Part shown: piece after piece, positions 35,784 through 46,592 of the stretch | How the letters are laid out: each line of letters begins with the position of its first letter | How positions within the stretch are numbered: the stretch's first letter is position 1 | Assembly: GCA_001898825.1 (NCBI GenBank) | Contig: MKVK01000013.1 | Span: forward strand, 99,833-163,832 | Source of the DNA: Magnetospirillum sp. 64-120 | Lineage (GTDB): Bacteria > Pseudomonadota > Alphaproteobacteria > Rhodospirillales > Magnetospirillaceae | Reading direction: 5' to 3' | DNA length: 64,000 nt | Program-made: the position numbers and the translations under genes | The notes under the pieces: generated by a model | Told to the model about the DNA's origin: nothing | Databases searched by the model: none | The model's input: only the letters and a program-made list of their open reading frames with translations

Positions 35784-35796
35784 AGGTCTAGTCATC
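35784..35796 (+). promoter_or_regulatory. Candidate PhnF operator before the DUF1045 gene
   Basis: AAGGTCTAGTCAT has the GTCTAG core with one mismatch to the GTCTAGAC palindrome. It lies 85 nt upstream of the DUF1045 gene and 24 nt after the phnF stop, suggesting a separate PhnF-controlled promoter for that gene and its overlapping partner. Confidence 0.55.
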
Positions 35797-35880
35797 CGCA
35801 CAAGAGTCACCAAAGCTTCACGGCGCGTTCCGCACAAGCCGCATTATGACGACGCGCCCCCAATCGGATTGCCAGGCCAT

Positions 35881-36525
35881 ATGACCACCCGCTACGCCAT
35901 CTACTTCCTGCCGGAACCGGCCAGCGCCCTGATGCGCCTGGGCCAGGTCTGGCTGGACCACCTGCCCCGGCAGCTGACCGCCGAAGCCCGACCCTATGGC
36001 TTTCACGCCACCTTGAAGGCACCGTTCCGTCTGGCCGAAGGCTATGACGAAGCCCAACTGGTCGCCGCCTGCGCCGATTTCGCCGCCCGTCATAGGGGCG
36101 TGGTCGAAGCCCCGCCAAATCTGGCCGTGCTGAACGGCTTTTTCGCCCTGCGCCCGTCGCTGCCGTCCGACGCCATCCAATCCCTGGGCGCCGCCTGCGT
36201 GCGCGACTTCGACCGCTTTCGCGCGCCGCTGACCCCGGCCGAGCGGGCCAAGCGGCTGAAATCGCCGCTGTCGGCCCGAAGCCGCCAATTGCTGGAAGAC
36301 TGGGGCTATCCTTACGTCTTCGAGGAATACCGCTTCCACATGACCCTGACCTGCCGCGTCGACGACTCGGCCCAAGCCGAAGTTGCGGCGATGTTGCAGC
36401 CGCTGGTCGCCGAAGCCTGCGCCGAGAACCTGGAAATCCGCTCGATCTGTCTGGTCCGTCAAGACCCGGGCAGCGACTTCGCCCTTGTCGAACGCTTTGC
36501 CCTGGGGGCCCCATGCGCGTCGTGA
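35881..36525 (+). CDS. DUF1045 phosphonate-metabolism protein, 2H-phosphoesterase fold
   Basis: 214 residues. Two H-x-T motifs, FHATLK (H42, T44) and FHMTLT (H153, T155), form the 2H-phosphoesterase signature. This family recurs in C-P lyase operons, often next to phnN. It may act on a cyclic ribose phosphate produced by C-P lyase, a role held by PhnP in E. coli, but that is inference. ATG 35881 chosen over a TTG at 35869. It overlaps the next gene by 13 nt. Confidence 0.9.
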   Translation: MTTRYAIYFLPEPASALMRLGQVWLDHLPRQLTAEARPYGFHATLKAPFRLAEGYDEAQLVAACADFAARHRGVVEAPPNLAVLNGFFALRPSLPSDAIQSLGAACVRDFDRFRAPLTPAERAKRLKSPLSARSRQLLEDWGYPYVFEEYRFHMTLTCRVDDSAQAEVAAMLQPLVAEACAENLEIRSICLVRQDPGSDFALVERFALGAPCAS

Positions 36526-37250
36526 CCTTGAACACCTGGAAAGGTGACGGCGATTATGCCGACCGCCTTGCCGCCATGGCCCGTGGCCTGGAAGATTTGT
36601 CGCCCGACGTGGTGCTGTTGCAGGAAGTGCTGGACGCCCCGTCCCTGGGGCTGCACACCGGCCATGCCCTGGGTCGCCACCTGGGGCTGAACGTCATCAA
36701 CCTGCCGCTGCGTGAAAAGAAGCGGGTGGTGGAAGGACATCGGGTGGACAGCCGGTCCGGACTGGCGGTGCTGTCGCGCCACCCCGTCCGCGCCACCTTG
36801 TCCATCCCGCTGCCCAGCGCCCCCGAAGACGGCGAACGTGCGGCTTTGGTGGTGGAAATCAACGCCCCCCACGGCCCGACCACGGTGACCAACCTGCATT
36901 TGACCCATCTGGATGATCCGGCCTTACGCCGACGTCAGCTGGAAGCCGCCAAGCAAGTGGCGAAACGGCCGGGCACCGCGCTGATCGGCGGCGATTTCAA
37001 TGCCCATGTGGAGGACTTCCACCTGGCCGGCAGCGGCTGGCGCGATTGCCGCAGCGAATTGGGCCACGCGCCGCGCTCGACCCTGGTGGGCCAGCCCGAC
37101 GGCCCCTGCCTGGACCATTTGTTGTGGTCCGGCCACGGCCGCCCGCCGAAAAGCTGGCGGGTCGACCTGGACCGGGTTTGCGACAAGGGCCTGCCGGTGA
37201 TCAGCGATCACTGCGCCGTGGTGGTCGACTTCACCGATGGGGCCAAATAA
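36513..37250 (+). CDS. Endonuclease/exonuclease/phosphatase family protein
   Basis: 245 residues with a complete EEP catalytic set: N7 in VTLNTWK, E38 in LLQEV, D161/N163 in GGDFNAH, and S231-D232-H233 in ISDHC. The fold hydrolyses phosphodiesters or phosphomonoesters in nucleic acids, lipids or small molecules. The 13-nt overlap with the DUF1045 gene indicates coupled expression, so a role on phosphonate-derived ribose phosphates is a reasonable hypothesis. Its 3' end overlaps the convergent SGNH gene by 43 nt. Confidence 0.88.
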   Translation: MRVVTLNTWKGDGDYADRLAAMARGLEDLSPDVVLLQEVLDAPSLGLHTGHALGRHLGLNVINLPLREKKRVVEGHRVDSRSGLAVLSRHPVRATLSIPLPSAPEDGERAALVVEINAPHGPTTVTNLHLTHLDDPALRRRQLEAAKQVAKRPGTALIGGDFNAHVEDFHLAGSGWRDCRSELGHAPRSTLVGQPDGPCLDHLLWSGHGRPPKSWRVDLDRVCDKGLPVISDHCAVVVDFTDGAK

Positions 37251-38341
37251 TCCAACACGCGGCTGGCCACCAGACGGTGCCCTTCGTCATTCCAATGCAC
37301 GTCGCCCTTGATGAACCACGTCTTGACCGCCTGCTGCGGAGGAACGGCCAGAAAGTCAGGATAAAGGTCGATGAAGCCGGCATGGTTGGCGGCGGCCCAT
37401 TCCCGCAAGGCCTGGCGATGACGGGCCTCGATTTGCCCACGCCACACCTGGCCCGGCCAGGGATAGGCGGCGACGGTCAGCGAGATGCCGTGCTGACGGG
37501 TCAATTCCCGCAAACGGTCGAGGCTGGTGATCGCCCGCTCCAGCCCCAACCGCCCCCAACTGTCCCAGGCTTTCTGATCATAGGTCCAACTGGCGTCACG
37601 GGCATTGACGACCGTATCAATGCTCTCGTCTCCCGTACGCTCGGTATCCGAAATTTGCTTTTCCCGCAGATGCAAGCGCCACCGGTCGGCAACCATGAAC
37701 ATCAGCTTGCCGACGACGGAATTCACCGCAAGCCAGTCACCGGCCCCCCCCACCCGTTGCTCGGCGTTGATGCCACCTTGGATATTGGAAATGATGCTGC
37801 CGTCGGGCCCCAAATCGTACCATAGCGCTTCGTTCAAGATGTCGCCGGGATCGACGAACACCAGCAGGTCATCGAACTTCAAGCCCTTGTTTTCCAGCAT
37901 GTACTGAACCTTGCGCCAGTACAGCAACGGCGAATAGGACGACACACCCAAATTCAGGACCTCGACATTTTTTTCCCGCATGGCGTCGTGAACGATGCCG
38001 ACGAACGTCTGTTCGAACGGATAGCCCACGCCTTCGACGAAGGAATCGCCAATGATGGCGACACGACGATGATCGGCCGTCAACGGCACCACCCGGGGCT
38101 CGACGTCGCGTCCACCCAGGGAATTGGTCACCAGCCGATAGCTGGCGCCCCCCCAACGGTCCACCTGGATGACTTGCGGCGCCAAGGCGTGATGGAACAC
38201 CGGATCGGGAATGCGGAACTTCAGGCGATGGGTCCGCAACGACCAGTCGGGGACCATGACCTTGCCGAGCTGGGCCAAAACCAGATCGGCGGCGACCAGG
38301 ACGACCATCACCAACAAGGCACTCTTCAGGAACCGCGACAT
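37208..38341 (-). CDS. SGNH/GDSL-family hydrolase, membrane-anchored
   Basis: 377 residues. An N-terminal membrane helix or signal (about 7-24) precedes the SGNH fold: GDS at 98-100 (nucleophile S100), the block III-type LNLGVSSYSP, and the catalytic DVHWNDEGH (D347, H349). Similar proteins act as esterases or O-acetyltransferase-like enzymes on polysaccharides in the envelope. The substrate cannot be told. The stop lies 43 nt inside the convergent EEP gene. Confidence 0.82.
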   Translation of the reverse strand: MSRFLKSALLVMVVLVAADLVLAQLGKVMVPDWSLRTHRLKFRIPDPVFHHALAPQVIQVDRWGGASYRLVTNSLGGRDVEPRVVPLTADHRRVAIIGDSFVEGVGYPFEQTFVGIVHDAMREKNVEVLNLGVSSYSPLLYWRKVQYMLENKGLKFDDLLVFVDPGDILNEALWYDLGPDGSIISNIQGGINAEQRVGGAGDWLAVNSVVGKLMFMVADRWRLHLREKQISDTERTGDESIDTVVNARDASWTYDQKAWDSWGRLGLERAITSLDRLRELTRQHGISLTVAAYPWPGQVWRGQIEARHRQALREWAAANHAGFIDLYPDFLAVPPQQAVKTWFIKGDVHWNDEGHRLVASRVLDYLAPSVKSTTTAQ

Positions 38342-38423
38342 AGCCTGGACTCGTCAACCGAACAAAGCGAAGGCCGGACCTTACCCCAGCCCGGCCTTGT
38401 GGAAAACCCTCAACACCAACGGC

Positions 38424-39005
38424 TCAGCCCTTGGGGACGCGTCCCATCAGATAGAACTGTTCGTTGGTGCGGATCGAGCCCATGTTGACCAGTCGGTTGG
38501 ACAGGCCGAAAAAGGCGCTGATCGCCCCGATGTCCCAGATGTCGTCATCGGAAAAGCCATGGCCGCGCAAGATGGCGAAGTCGTCGTCGGCCACGTCCCA
38601 GGCGGATTGTGACACCTTCAGGGCATAAGCCAGCATGGCCTTCTGCCGGTCGGTGATGTCGGCCTTGCGCCAATTGGCCGCCACCTGATCGGCGATCAGC
38701 GGATTCTTGGCGCGGATGCGCAGGATGGCACCATGGGCGATGACGCAGTACTGGCACTGGTTGGCCGCCGAGGTGGCGACCACGATCATTTCGCGATCGG
38801 CGGCGCTTAGCCCCCCCTGACGTTCCATCAGGGCGTCGTGATAGGCGAAGAAGGCGCGGAACTCGTCAGGGCGATGAGCCAGGGCCAGGAAGATGTTGGG
38901 CACGAAGCCCGCTTTTTCCTGCACCGCCTCGATGGCGGCACGGATGTCGGCGGGCAGGTCGGCCAGCTTGGGGACCGGAAACCGGCTGATGGGCTTGTCG
39001 GACAA
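38424..39005 (-). CDS. Carboxymuconolactone-decarboxylase/AhpD-like peroxidase-related protein
   Basis: 193 residues from a TTG start at 39005, chosen because GGAAGAG lies 6 nt upstream and no ATG or GTG is placed correctly. The CXXCXXXH redox motif is present (C84, C87, H91 in QCQYCVIAHG), as in AhpD-like alkylhydroperoxidases. The N-terminal VPKLADLPADIRAAIEAVQE and FVPNIFLALAHRPDEFRAF belong to the peroxidase-related subfamily. It follows the acuI-like gene by 17 nt and is probably cotranscribed. Confidence 0.85.
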   Translation of the reverse strand: MSDKPISRFPVPKLADLPADIRAAIEAVQEKAGFVPNIFLALAHRPDEFRAFFAYHDALMERQGGLSAADREMIVVATSAANQCQYCVIAHGAILRIRAKNPLIADQVAANWRKADITDRQKAMLAYALKVSQSAWDVADDDFAILRGHGFSDDDIWDIGAISAFFGLSNRLVNMGSIRTNEQFYLMGRVPKG

Positions 39006-39022
39006 TGTGCTCTTCCCCCTTC

Positions 39023-40006
<984 letters not shown>

Positions 40007-40009
40007 GGT

Positions 40010-40639
40010 TTACTCCTTCAGAAGCGCGAAAAAGGTGTCGGCGAACACATCCATGGGGACGGTGGAACGGGTCAGCTTGGCGCGCAGGATCGCCCCTTCC
40101 CAGCCGATCCAGAAAAATTCCGCCATGCGCTGGCAATCCACCTGGGCCCGGATCTGGCCTTCCGCCTTGGCGTCCTGCAGACAGGCGGCGACACGGCGCT
40201 GCCAATCCCCCAGCACGCTTTCCAGCCGGTCGCGGAACGGGTCATGGCTGCCGCCCAGTTCCTGGCCCATGTTGCCGACCAGACAACCACGGCGGAATTT
40301 GTGTCGCTCCATGCCAGCTTTGGCGTCGGCGACGAAATCGGCCAGCCGGGCCAGCGGGTCACGGGCCGGATTGCCCAGCCAGCGCCCCAATTTGGCGGCG
40401 AAGTAGATGCCATAGGCGTCGATCACCGCCAGGCCGAAGTCATCCTTGCTGGCGAAGTAGTGATAAAACGACCCCTTGGGCACGCCCACCGCCTTCAGCA
40501 CCTGGTCGATGCCGGTGGACAAAAAACCCTGGGCCGTCAAAAGGTCAACCCCGGCGCGAACAATCGCTGTGCGCGTATCCATCGATGATGGGGCAACTTT
40601 TGGCGGACGACCACGCTTGCGGGGAAGAGAATGTTCCAT
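40010..40639 (-). CDS. TetR-family repressor, AcuR-like
   Basis: 209 residues from ATG 40639 (upstream codons in frame run into the operator). A basic leader (PRKRGRPPKV) precedes the TetR HTH (AIVRAGVDLLTAQGFLSTGI, GVPKGSFYHYFASKDDFGLA). The C-terminal domain has TetR_C helices and GCLVGNMGQELGGSHD. It lies 3 nt before acuI and 13 nt from an AGACCGGTCGTCT element, so autorepression is likely. Confidence 0.88.
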   Translation of the reverse strand: MEHSLPRKRGRPPKVAPSSMDTRTAIVRAGVDLLTAQGFLSTGIDQVLKAVGVPKGSFYHYFASKDDFGLAVIDAYGIYFAAKLGRWLGNPARDPLARLADFVADAKAGMERHKFRRGCLVGNMGQELGGSHDPFRDRLESVLGDWQRRVAACLQDAKAEGQIRAQVDCQRMAEFFWIGWEGAILRAKLTRSTVPMDVFADTFFALLKE

Positions 40640-40651
40640 GGATTTAATAAT

Positions 40652-40664
40652 AGACCGGTCGTCT
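40652..40664 (-). promoter_or_regulatory. TetR-type operator upstream of the acuR-like gene
   Basis: AGACCGGTCGTCT carries overlapping ACCGGT and AGAC/GTCT dyad halves, 13 nt upstream of the repressor start in an AT-rich promoter region (AATAATAGACC). The pattern resembles operators of several TetR-family regulators. Confidence 0.6.
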
Positions 40665-40746
40665 CTAAAAATGTCAAGCCCCGCCTTTCCCTTTGACAAA
40701 GGGGGGCCGGCACGCCATCTAATGGCGTTACACACAGGGGATGGGA

Positions 40747-42360
40747 ATGGATCAGGACCGGCTGAAGTCCAAATGGCACAAAGTCCGGCGCAGCATCGTC
40801 ACCCGCATGATGATGCTGGCCCTTGTGGTGGTGGTGGTCGGCATCGGTCTGCGTCTGACCATCTTGCGCACTATCCTGAACGAAGACGTGGTGGCGCTGT
40901 CGTCGTCACACCAATTGGCCATCGCCGAATACGCGGCACGCGACATCAATGACAAGCTGAAGCTGCGCCTGGAAATGTTGTCCGGTCTGGCGATGATGAG
41001 TCCGCCGGACCCCGATGCCCCGGTGTCGCGGATGTCCGAATGGCTGGCCGGGCGGCGGATCATCCTGTCGTTCTTTCCCTCGGGCCTGACGCTTTACAGC
41101 CTGGATGGGCGCATCCTGGGGGCGTCCAACGTCCCCGCCGCCGAACTGCCCCCCGACTGGATCGCCAAAGTGGCCCAGGACGACAAGGCCCAGGTGGGCA
41201 AGCCCCTTCGCTTGCCCGACGGCACCCCGGCCGTGGTCTTCGCCGCCCCGGTTCACGACACCAAGGGCCGCGCCACCGCCATCCTCACCGGCACCACCCC
41301 CATTGCCGCCGACAACTTTCTGCGCCCGGTTCAGGAAGAAGCCGTCGGACAAAGCGGCAGCTTCCTGTTGGTTTCCCCCCAGGACGGTCTTTTCGTCACC
41401 GCCGGCGACCCGCGCAAGATTCTGAAACCCGTGCCGCCCCCCGGCCTGAATCCGCTGCATGACCGCGCCATGGCCGGCTATCGCGGCACCGGCATCACCA
41501 CCAACATCGACGGCGTCGAAGAATTGTCGGCCATGGTCAGCATTCCCACCGCCGGCTGGTTCCTGGTGGCCCGCACCCCGACCACCGAGGCCATGCGCCC
41601 GGTTCAGCACATCGTCAAGCTGGTGCTGTTCGGCAGCCTCCTGGTTCCCATCGTGGTGCTGGGGGCCTTGCTGGCCATCTTGTTCTATGTGCTGCGGCCG
41701 TTGACCCAAAGCGCCCGGCAACTGCACCAGATGGCCAATGGCGAAACCCAGATCCGTCCCCTGCCCATCATCCGCGACGACGAAGTGGGCGAAGTGGCCA
41801 AAGGCTTCAACTTCCTTTTGAACGTTCTGCGCCAACAGGAACAGGCCCTGCTGGAAACCCAGGAAAAACTGCGCCACATGGCCCATCACGACGGCCTGAC
41901 CGGCCTGCCCAACCGCGCCATGTTCGAAGATCGCCTGGATCAGGCCCTGCTGCGGGCCGAACGCCAGGACCAGCCCTTCGCCCTGCTCTACATGGATCTG
42001 GACGGCTTCAAGCCCATCAACGACCAGGTGGGCCATGCCGCCGGCGATTCCATGCTGCGCCATGTGGCCGACCGGCTGTTGGATTCGGTGCGCAAAAGCG
42101 ACACGGTGGCGCGCATCGGCGGCGACGAGTTCGCCGTCCTGCTGGGCGAGGTCGCAACCCAGGACGCCGCCGCCCTGGTGGCCGAGCAATGCCGCATCAA
42201 TGCCGGCAAGCCCATCACGCTGGGCGGCCGCGACTGGTCCATCGGCCTGTCCATCGGCATCGCCTGCTATCCCGAACACGGGAAAAGCGCCGGTGAACTG
42301 CTGCGCCATGCCGACAATTCCATGTACCAGGCCAAGCAATCCATCAAGGCGGCGCAATAA
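40747..42360 (+). CDS. Membrane-bound diguanylate cyclase
   Basis: 537 residues. Transmembrane helices lie near residues 21-43 and 288-316 and bracket a periplasmic dCache-like sensor domain. A HAMP-like linker (about 317-370) follows, then a GGDEF domain. The active site GGDEF (458-462) is intact, and the product-inhibition site RKSD (449-452) is exactly 5 residues upstream. It makes cyclic di-GMP in response to an unknown periplasmic signal. ATG 40747 fits the AGGGG ribosome-binding site; ATG 40741 is too close to it. Confidence 0.93.
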   Translation: MDQDRLKSKWHKVRRSIVTRMMMLALVVVVVGIGLRLTILRTILNEDVVALSSSHQLAIAEYAARDINDKLKLRLEMLSGLAMMSPPDPDAPVSRMSEWLAGRRIILSFFPSGLTLYSLDGRILGASNVPAAELPPDWIAKVAQDDKAQVGKPLRLPDGTPAVVFAAPVHDTKGRATAILTGTTPIAADNFLRPVQEEAVGQSGSFLLVSPQDGLFVTAGDPRKILKPVPPPGLNPLHDRAMAGYRGTGITTNIDGVEELSAMVSIPTAGWFLVARTPTTEAMRPVQHIVKLVLFGSLLVPIVVLGALLAILFYVLRPLTQSARQLHQMANGETQIRPLPIIRDDEVGEVAKGFNFLLNVLRQQEQALLETQEKLRHMAHHDGLTGLPNRAMFEDRLDQALLRAERQDQPFALLYMDLDGFKPINDQVGHAAGDSMLRHVADRLLDSVRKSDTVARIGGDEFAVLLGEVATQDAAALVAEQCRINAGKPITLGGRDWSIGLSIGIACYPEHGKSAGELLRHADNSMYQAKQSIKAAQ

Positions 42361-42418
42361 TCCGCCTGAAATCCCTAAGTGCCGCCGTATCAGCCAGACA
42401 ATGGCTGGAGAAACGATC

Positions 42419-42898
42419 ATGGCGCGGCAGGACCTGGTGGAAAGCATGGCTCGGCAACTGGTCAGCCTGGTGCTGCGCGATCCGTGCTGGCAGGACAATC
42501 TGGAACCGCTGTGCGCCAGCTTGCACGCCGACGCCCGGCGCGCCACCCCGCGTCAGACCATGATGGCGGTGGCGTCACGGGCCGAAACCGTCCTGCGCCA
42601 TATCGCCCGGGCCGATGCCGTCGCCGTCGGCCGGCTGTATTTCGACCTTTTGCCCGGCCGCGGCAACCCGCTGACCGAAAAAGTGATCGAAGCCCTGAGC
42701 CGTCCCGAAGGGGCGTTGGAGCTGCTGCGCGACAGCGGCTTTTCCCCGTCCCTGAAGAAGGACGGCAACGGCGTCACCGTGATCGAGATCGAAATCCCCG
42801 ACCACAGCACCGAAGTTTGCGACGCGACCCGCGACGCCATCATCGAGTCCATGGGCGACGGCTGGGGCAGCGCAAGCCCCTTGCATACCCTGCATTAG
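42419..42898 (+). CDS. Hypothetical protein downstream of the diguanylate cyclase
   Basis: 159 residues, not recognised. Mainly helical with short strands near the C-terminus (NGVTVIEIEIPD). No membrane segment. Start set by GGAG 9 nt upstream; ATG 42401 is an alternative. It follows the cyclase by 58 nt and may share its transcript. Its last 4 nt overlap the convergent TetR gene stop. No cyclic di-GMP-binding motif (RXXXR, PilZ) was seen. Confidence 0.65.
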   Translation: MARQDLVESMARQLVSLVLRDPCWQDNLEPLCASLHADARRATPRQTMMAVASRAETVLRHIARADAVAVGRLYFDLLPGRGNPLTEKVIEALSRPEGALELLRDSGFSPSLKKDGNGVTVIEIEIPDHSTEVCDATRDAIIESMGDGWGSASPLHTLH

Positions 42899-43470
42899 GC
42901 GGGGCGGCGCAACGCCACCAAACCGGCGGCGGCGCGCCCGGCGGCCACGAACCATTGCGGGTCGAGTTGCAGCAGCGAGGCGGAAAAAGCCCCGTCCAAC
43001 AGCAACAGAACCTCGCGCGCCAGGATGCCGGCTTCGCCATAGCCGGCGGACGTGATTTCGCCTTCCAGCCATTGGGCGAATCCCAGCTTGTGACGCGCCC
43101 CGATCCGTACCGCCGGATGACCGGGCATGGACGCCAATTCGGCGGTGGTGCGCAAAAAGCCGCAGCCCTTCCATTTGGGATGGGCCGCCACCTGGGCCAA
43201 TTGGTGGAAGATGGCCGCCACCTTGTCTTCCAGCCCCCCCGGCGCCTGGGCGAACCATTCGGCCATCAGCGTCAGGTTGGGCTGGTCGCGGGATTCCAGA
43301 TAAGCCGCGATCAGGTCGTCCTTGCTGCGGAAGTGATAATAAAGGGTCCGCTTGGTCACCCCGGCCTTTTCCGCCACCGCGTCGACGCTGACCCGGCCGA
43401 TTCCTTCCGCGTAGAACAGCTTGGAAGCGGCGGCGACGATATGGGCGCGGGTGTCGGCGTGTCTGGGCAT
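42895..43470 (-). CDS. TetR-family transcriptional regulator
   Basis: 191 residues. The HTH is clear (IVAAASKLFYAEGIGRVSVD, AVAEKAGVTKRTLYYHFRSK), followed by TetR_C helices. Start ATG 43470 with a dyad operator 9 nt upstream. It is divergent from an enoyl-CoA hydratase-like gene, which it probably regulates. The inducer is unknown; an acyl-CoA or fatty-acid-type ligand would suit the target. Confidence 0.88.
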   Translation of the reverse strand: MPRHADTRAHIVAAASKLFYAEGIGRVSVDAVAEKAGVTKRTLYYHFRSKDDLIAAYLESRDQPNLTLMAEWFAQAPGGLEDKVAAIFHQLAQVAAHPKWKGCGFLRTTAELASMPGHPAVRIGARHKLGFAQWLEGEITSAGYGEAGILAREVLLLLDGAFSASLLQLDPQWFVAAGRAAAGLVALRRPA

Positions 43471-43479
43471 GACCCTGAA

Positions 43480-43503
43480 AGTATACCGTACAGTGAGTAT
43501 ACT
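43480..43503. promoter_or_regulatory. Dyad operator between TetR gene and crotonase gene
   Basis: AGTATAC (43480-43486) and GTATACT (43497-43503) form perfect 7-bp arms separated by 10 nt. The left arm also reads TATACCGTACAGTG with its neighbour. It lies between the divergent starts and is the likely binding site for the TetR regulator. Confidence 0.75.
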
Positions 43504-43556
43504 CAAGTTCGCCGCCTCTTCATGCTCGGCCCACCAACCCACTGGAGGGAAAAAGC

Positions 43557-44414
43557 ATGAGCAAGAAGGTGCTGTTGAACGTGGACGGCCCGGTCGCCAC
43601 CCTGACCCTGAACCGTCCGCACAAGCTGAACGCCCTGGATTACGAAACCATCGACCTGTTGACTTCCCATCTGGACGACATCGACGACGATCCCAAGATC
43701 GGTGGCGTCATCCTGACCGGTTCAGGCGACCGGGCGTTTTCCGCCGGCGGTGACATTCCGCAATTTTCCCGCTCGGTGGAAATGGGGGCCGAAACGGCGC
43801 TGCGCGACTTCGTCGCCCGGGGCCAGCGGCTGACTGCCCGCATCGAAGCCTTCAAGAAGCCCATCGTCGTCGCCGTCAACGGCTTGGCCTATGGCGGCGG
43901 CTGCGAGATCACCGAGGCCGCGCCCTTGGCCGTCGCCAGCGAGCGGGCCATCTTCGCCAAGCCGGAAATCCGCCTGGGCATGCCGCCCACTTTCGGCGGC
44001 ACCCAACGCCTACCGCGTCTGGCCGGCCGCAAGCGGGCGCTGCAACTGCTGCTGACAGGGGAAAGCTTTCTGGCGCCACGCGCCCTTGAATTGGGACTGA
44101 TCAACGCGGTGGTGCCGCACGACCATCTGCTGGCCTCGGCGCGGTCGTTGCTGGACCGCATCCTGGTTCATTCGCCGCTGGCCATCGCCACCATCCTGAC
44201 GGCGACGACGCGGGGCATCAACCTGCCCATCGCCGAAGGATTGCTGGTGGAAGCCGAGCAATTCGCCCGCATGGCCCCCACCGCCGACTTGCGCGAAGGG
44301 CTGGACGCCTGGCTGGCCCGGCGCCCGGCCCGTTATGGCGGTGACTGGTTCGCCACCGCCCAACGGGCCGAAGACCAAGCGGCGACACCGGGTTTCCCGC
44401 TGCCGGCCGAGTGA
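43557..44414 (+). CDS. Enoyl-CoA hydratase/isomerase (crotonase) family protein
   Basis: 285 residues. Crotonase features: oxyanion-hole segments AFSAGGDI and LAYGGGCE, and both catalytic glutamates of hydratases at the expected places, E117 (GGGCE) and E137 (AKPEIRLG), with GGTQRLPRLAG following. It could be a hydratase or isomerase of fatty-acid or amino-acid catabolism. Divergent from and probably controlled by the TetR regulator at 42895. Confidence 0.88.
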   Translation: MSKKVLLNVDGPVATLTLNRPHKLNALDYETIDLLTSHLDDIDDDPKIGGVILTGSGDRAFSAGGDIPQFSRSVEMGAETALRDFVARGQRLTARIEAFKKPIVVAVNGLAYGGGCEITEAAPLAVASERAIFAKPEIRLGMPPTFGGTQRLPRLAGRKRALQLLLTGESFLAPRALELGLINAVVPHDHLLASARSLLDRILVHSPLAIATILTATTRGINLPIAEGLLVEAEQFARMAPTADLREGLDAWLARRPARYGGDWFATAQRAEDQAATPGFPLPAE

Positions 44415-44436
44415 TCCAAGTGCAAGACCCCGGCGG

Positions 44437-46296
<1,860 letters not shown>

Positions 46297-46321
46297 TCAC
46301 GGGCGAGTGGCGGAAAATGTC

Positions 46322-46412
46322 CGATCCCTTCGCCGGCATGACCCGGATCAGGTTCCAAGGGTCGCCGGCACTTGCTCCGGCCTCTCAGCCCCGCATGTCG
46401 AGGCCCCCCTTC
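46322..46412 (-). promoter_or_regulatory. TPP riboswitch (THI element) controlling thiC
   Basis: On the minus strand the conserved blocks occur in order: GGGGCTGAGAGGCC, GACCCTTGGAACCTGATC and GGGTCATGCCGGCGAAGGGA. These are the pyrimidine- and pyrophosphate-sensing helices of the THI box. It lies 59 nt upstream of thiC and predicts repression by thiamine pyrophosphate. The rest of the gap to 46592 holds the promoter region of the divergent unknown gene. Confidence 0.95.
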
Positions 46413-46592
46413 GGTCCAAGCCAGACCATGGGACCAAGCCGCCCCCAAAGTCAACCCCACGCGCTTTCCGGAAATGTCACATTCTGACGTTTGATTTGCG
46501 TTCAATTCTCGCCCAGGATGGGACCTGCGACTTTAGGAGGGGGAATGGGCGCATCCTAGTCGAAGGAAGCAGAAGCTTCCAAAGGGGTCAGT

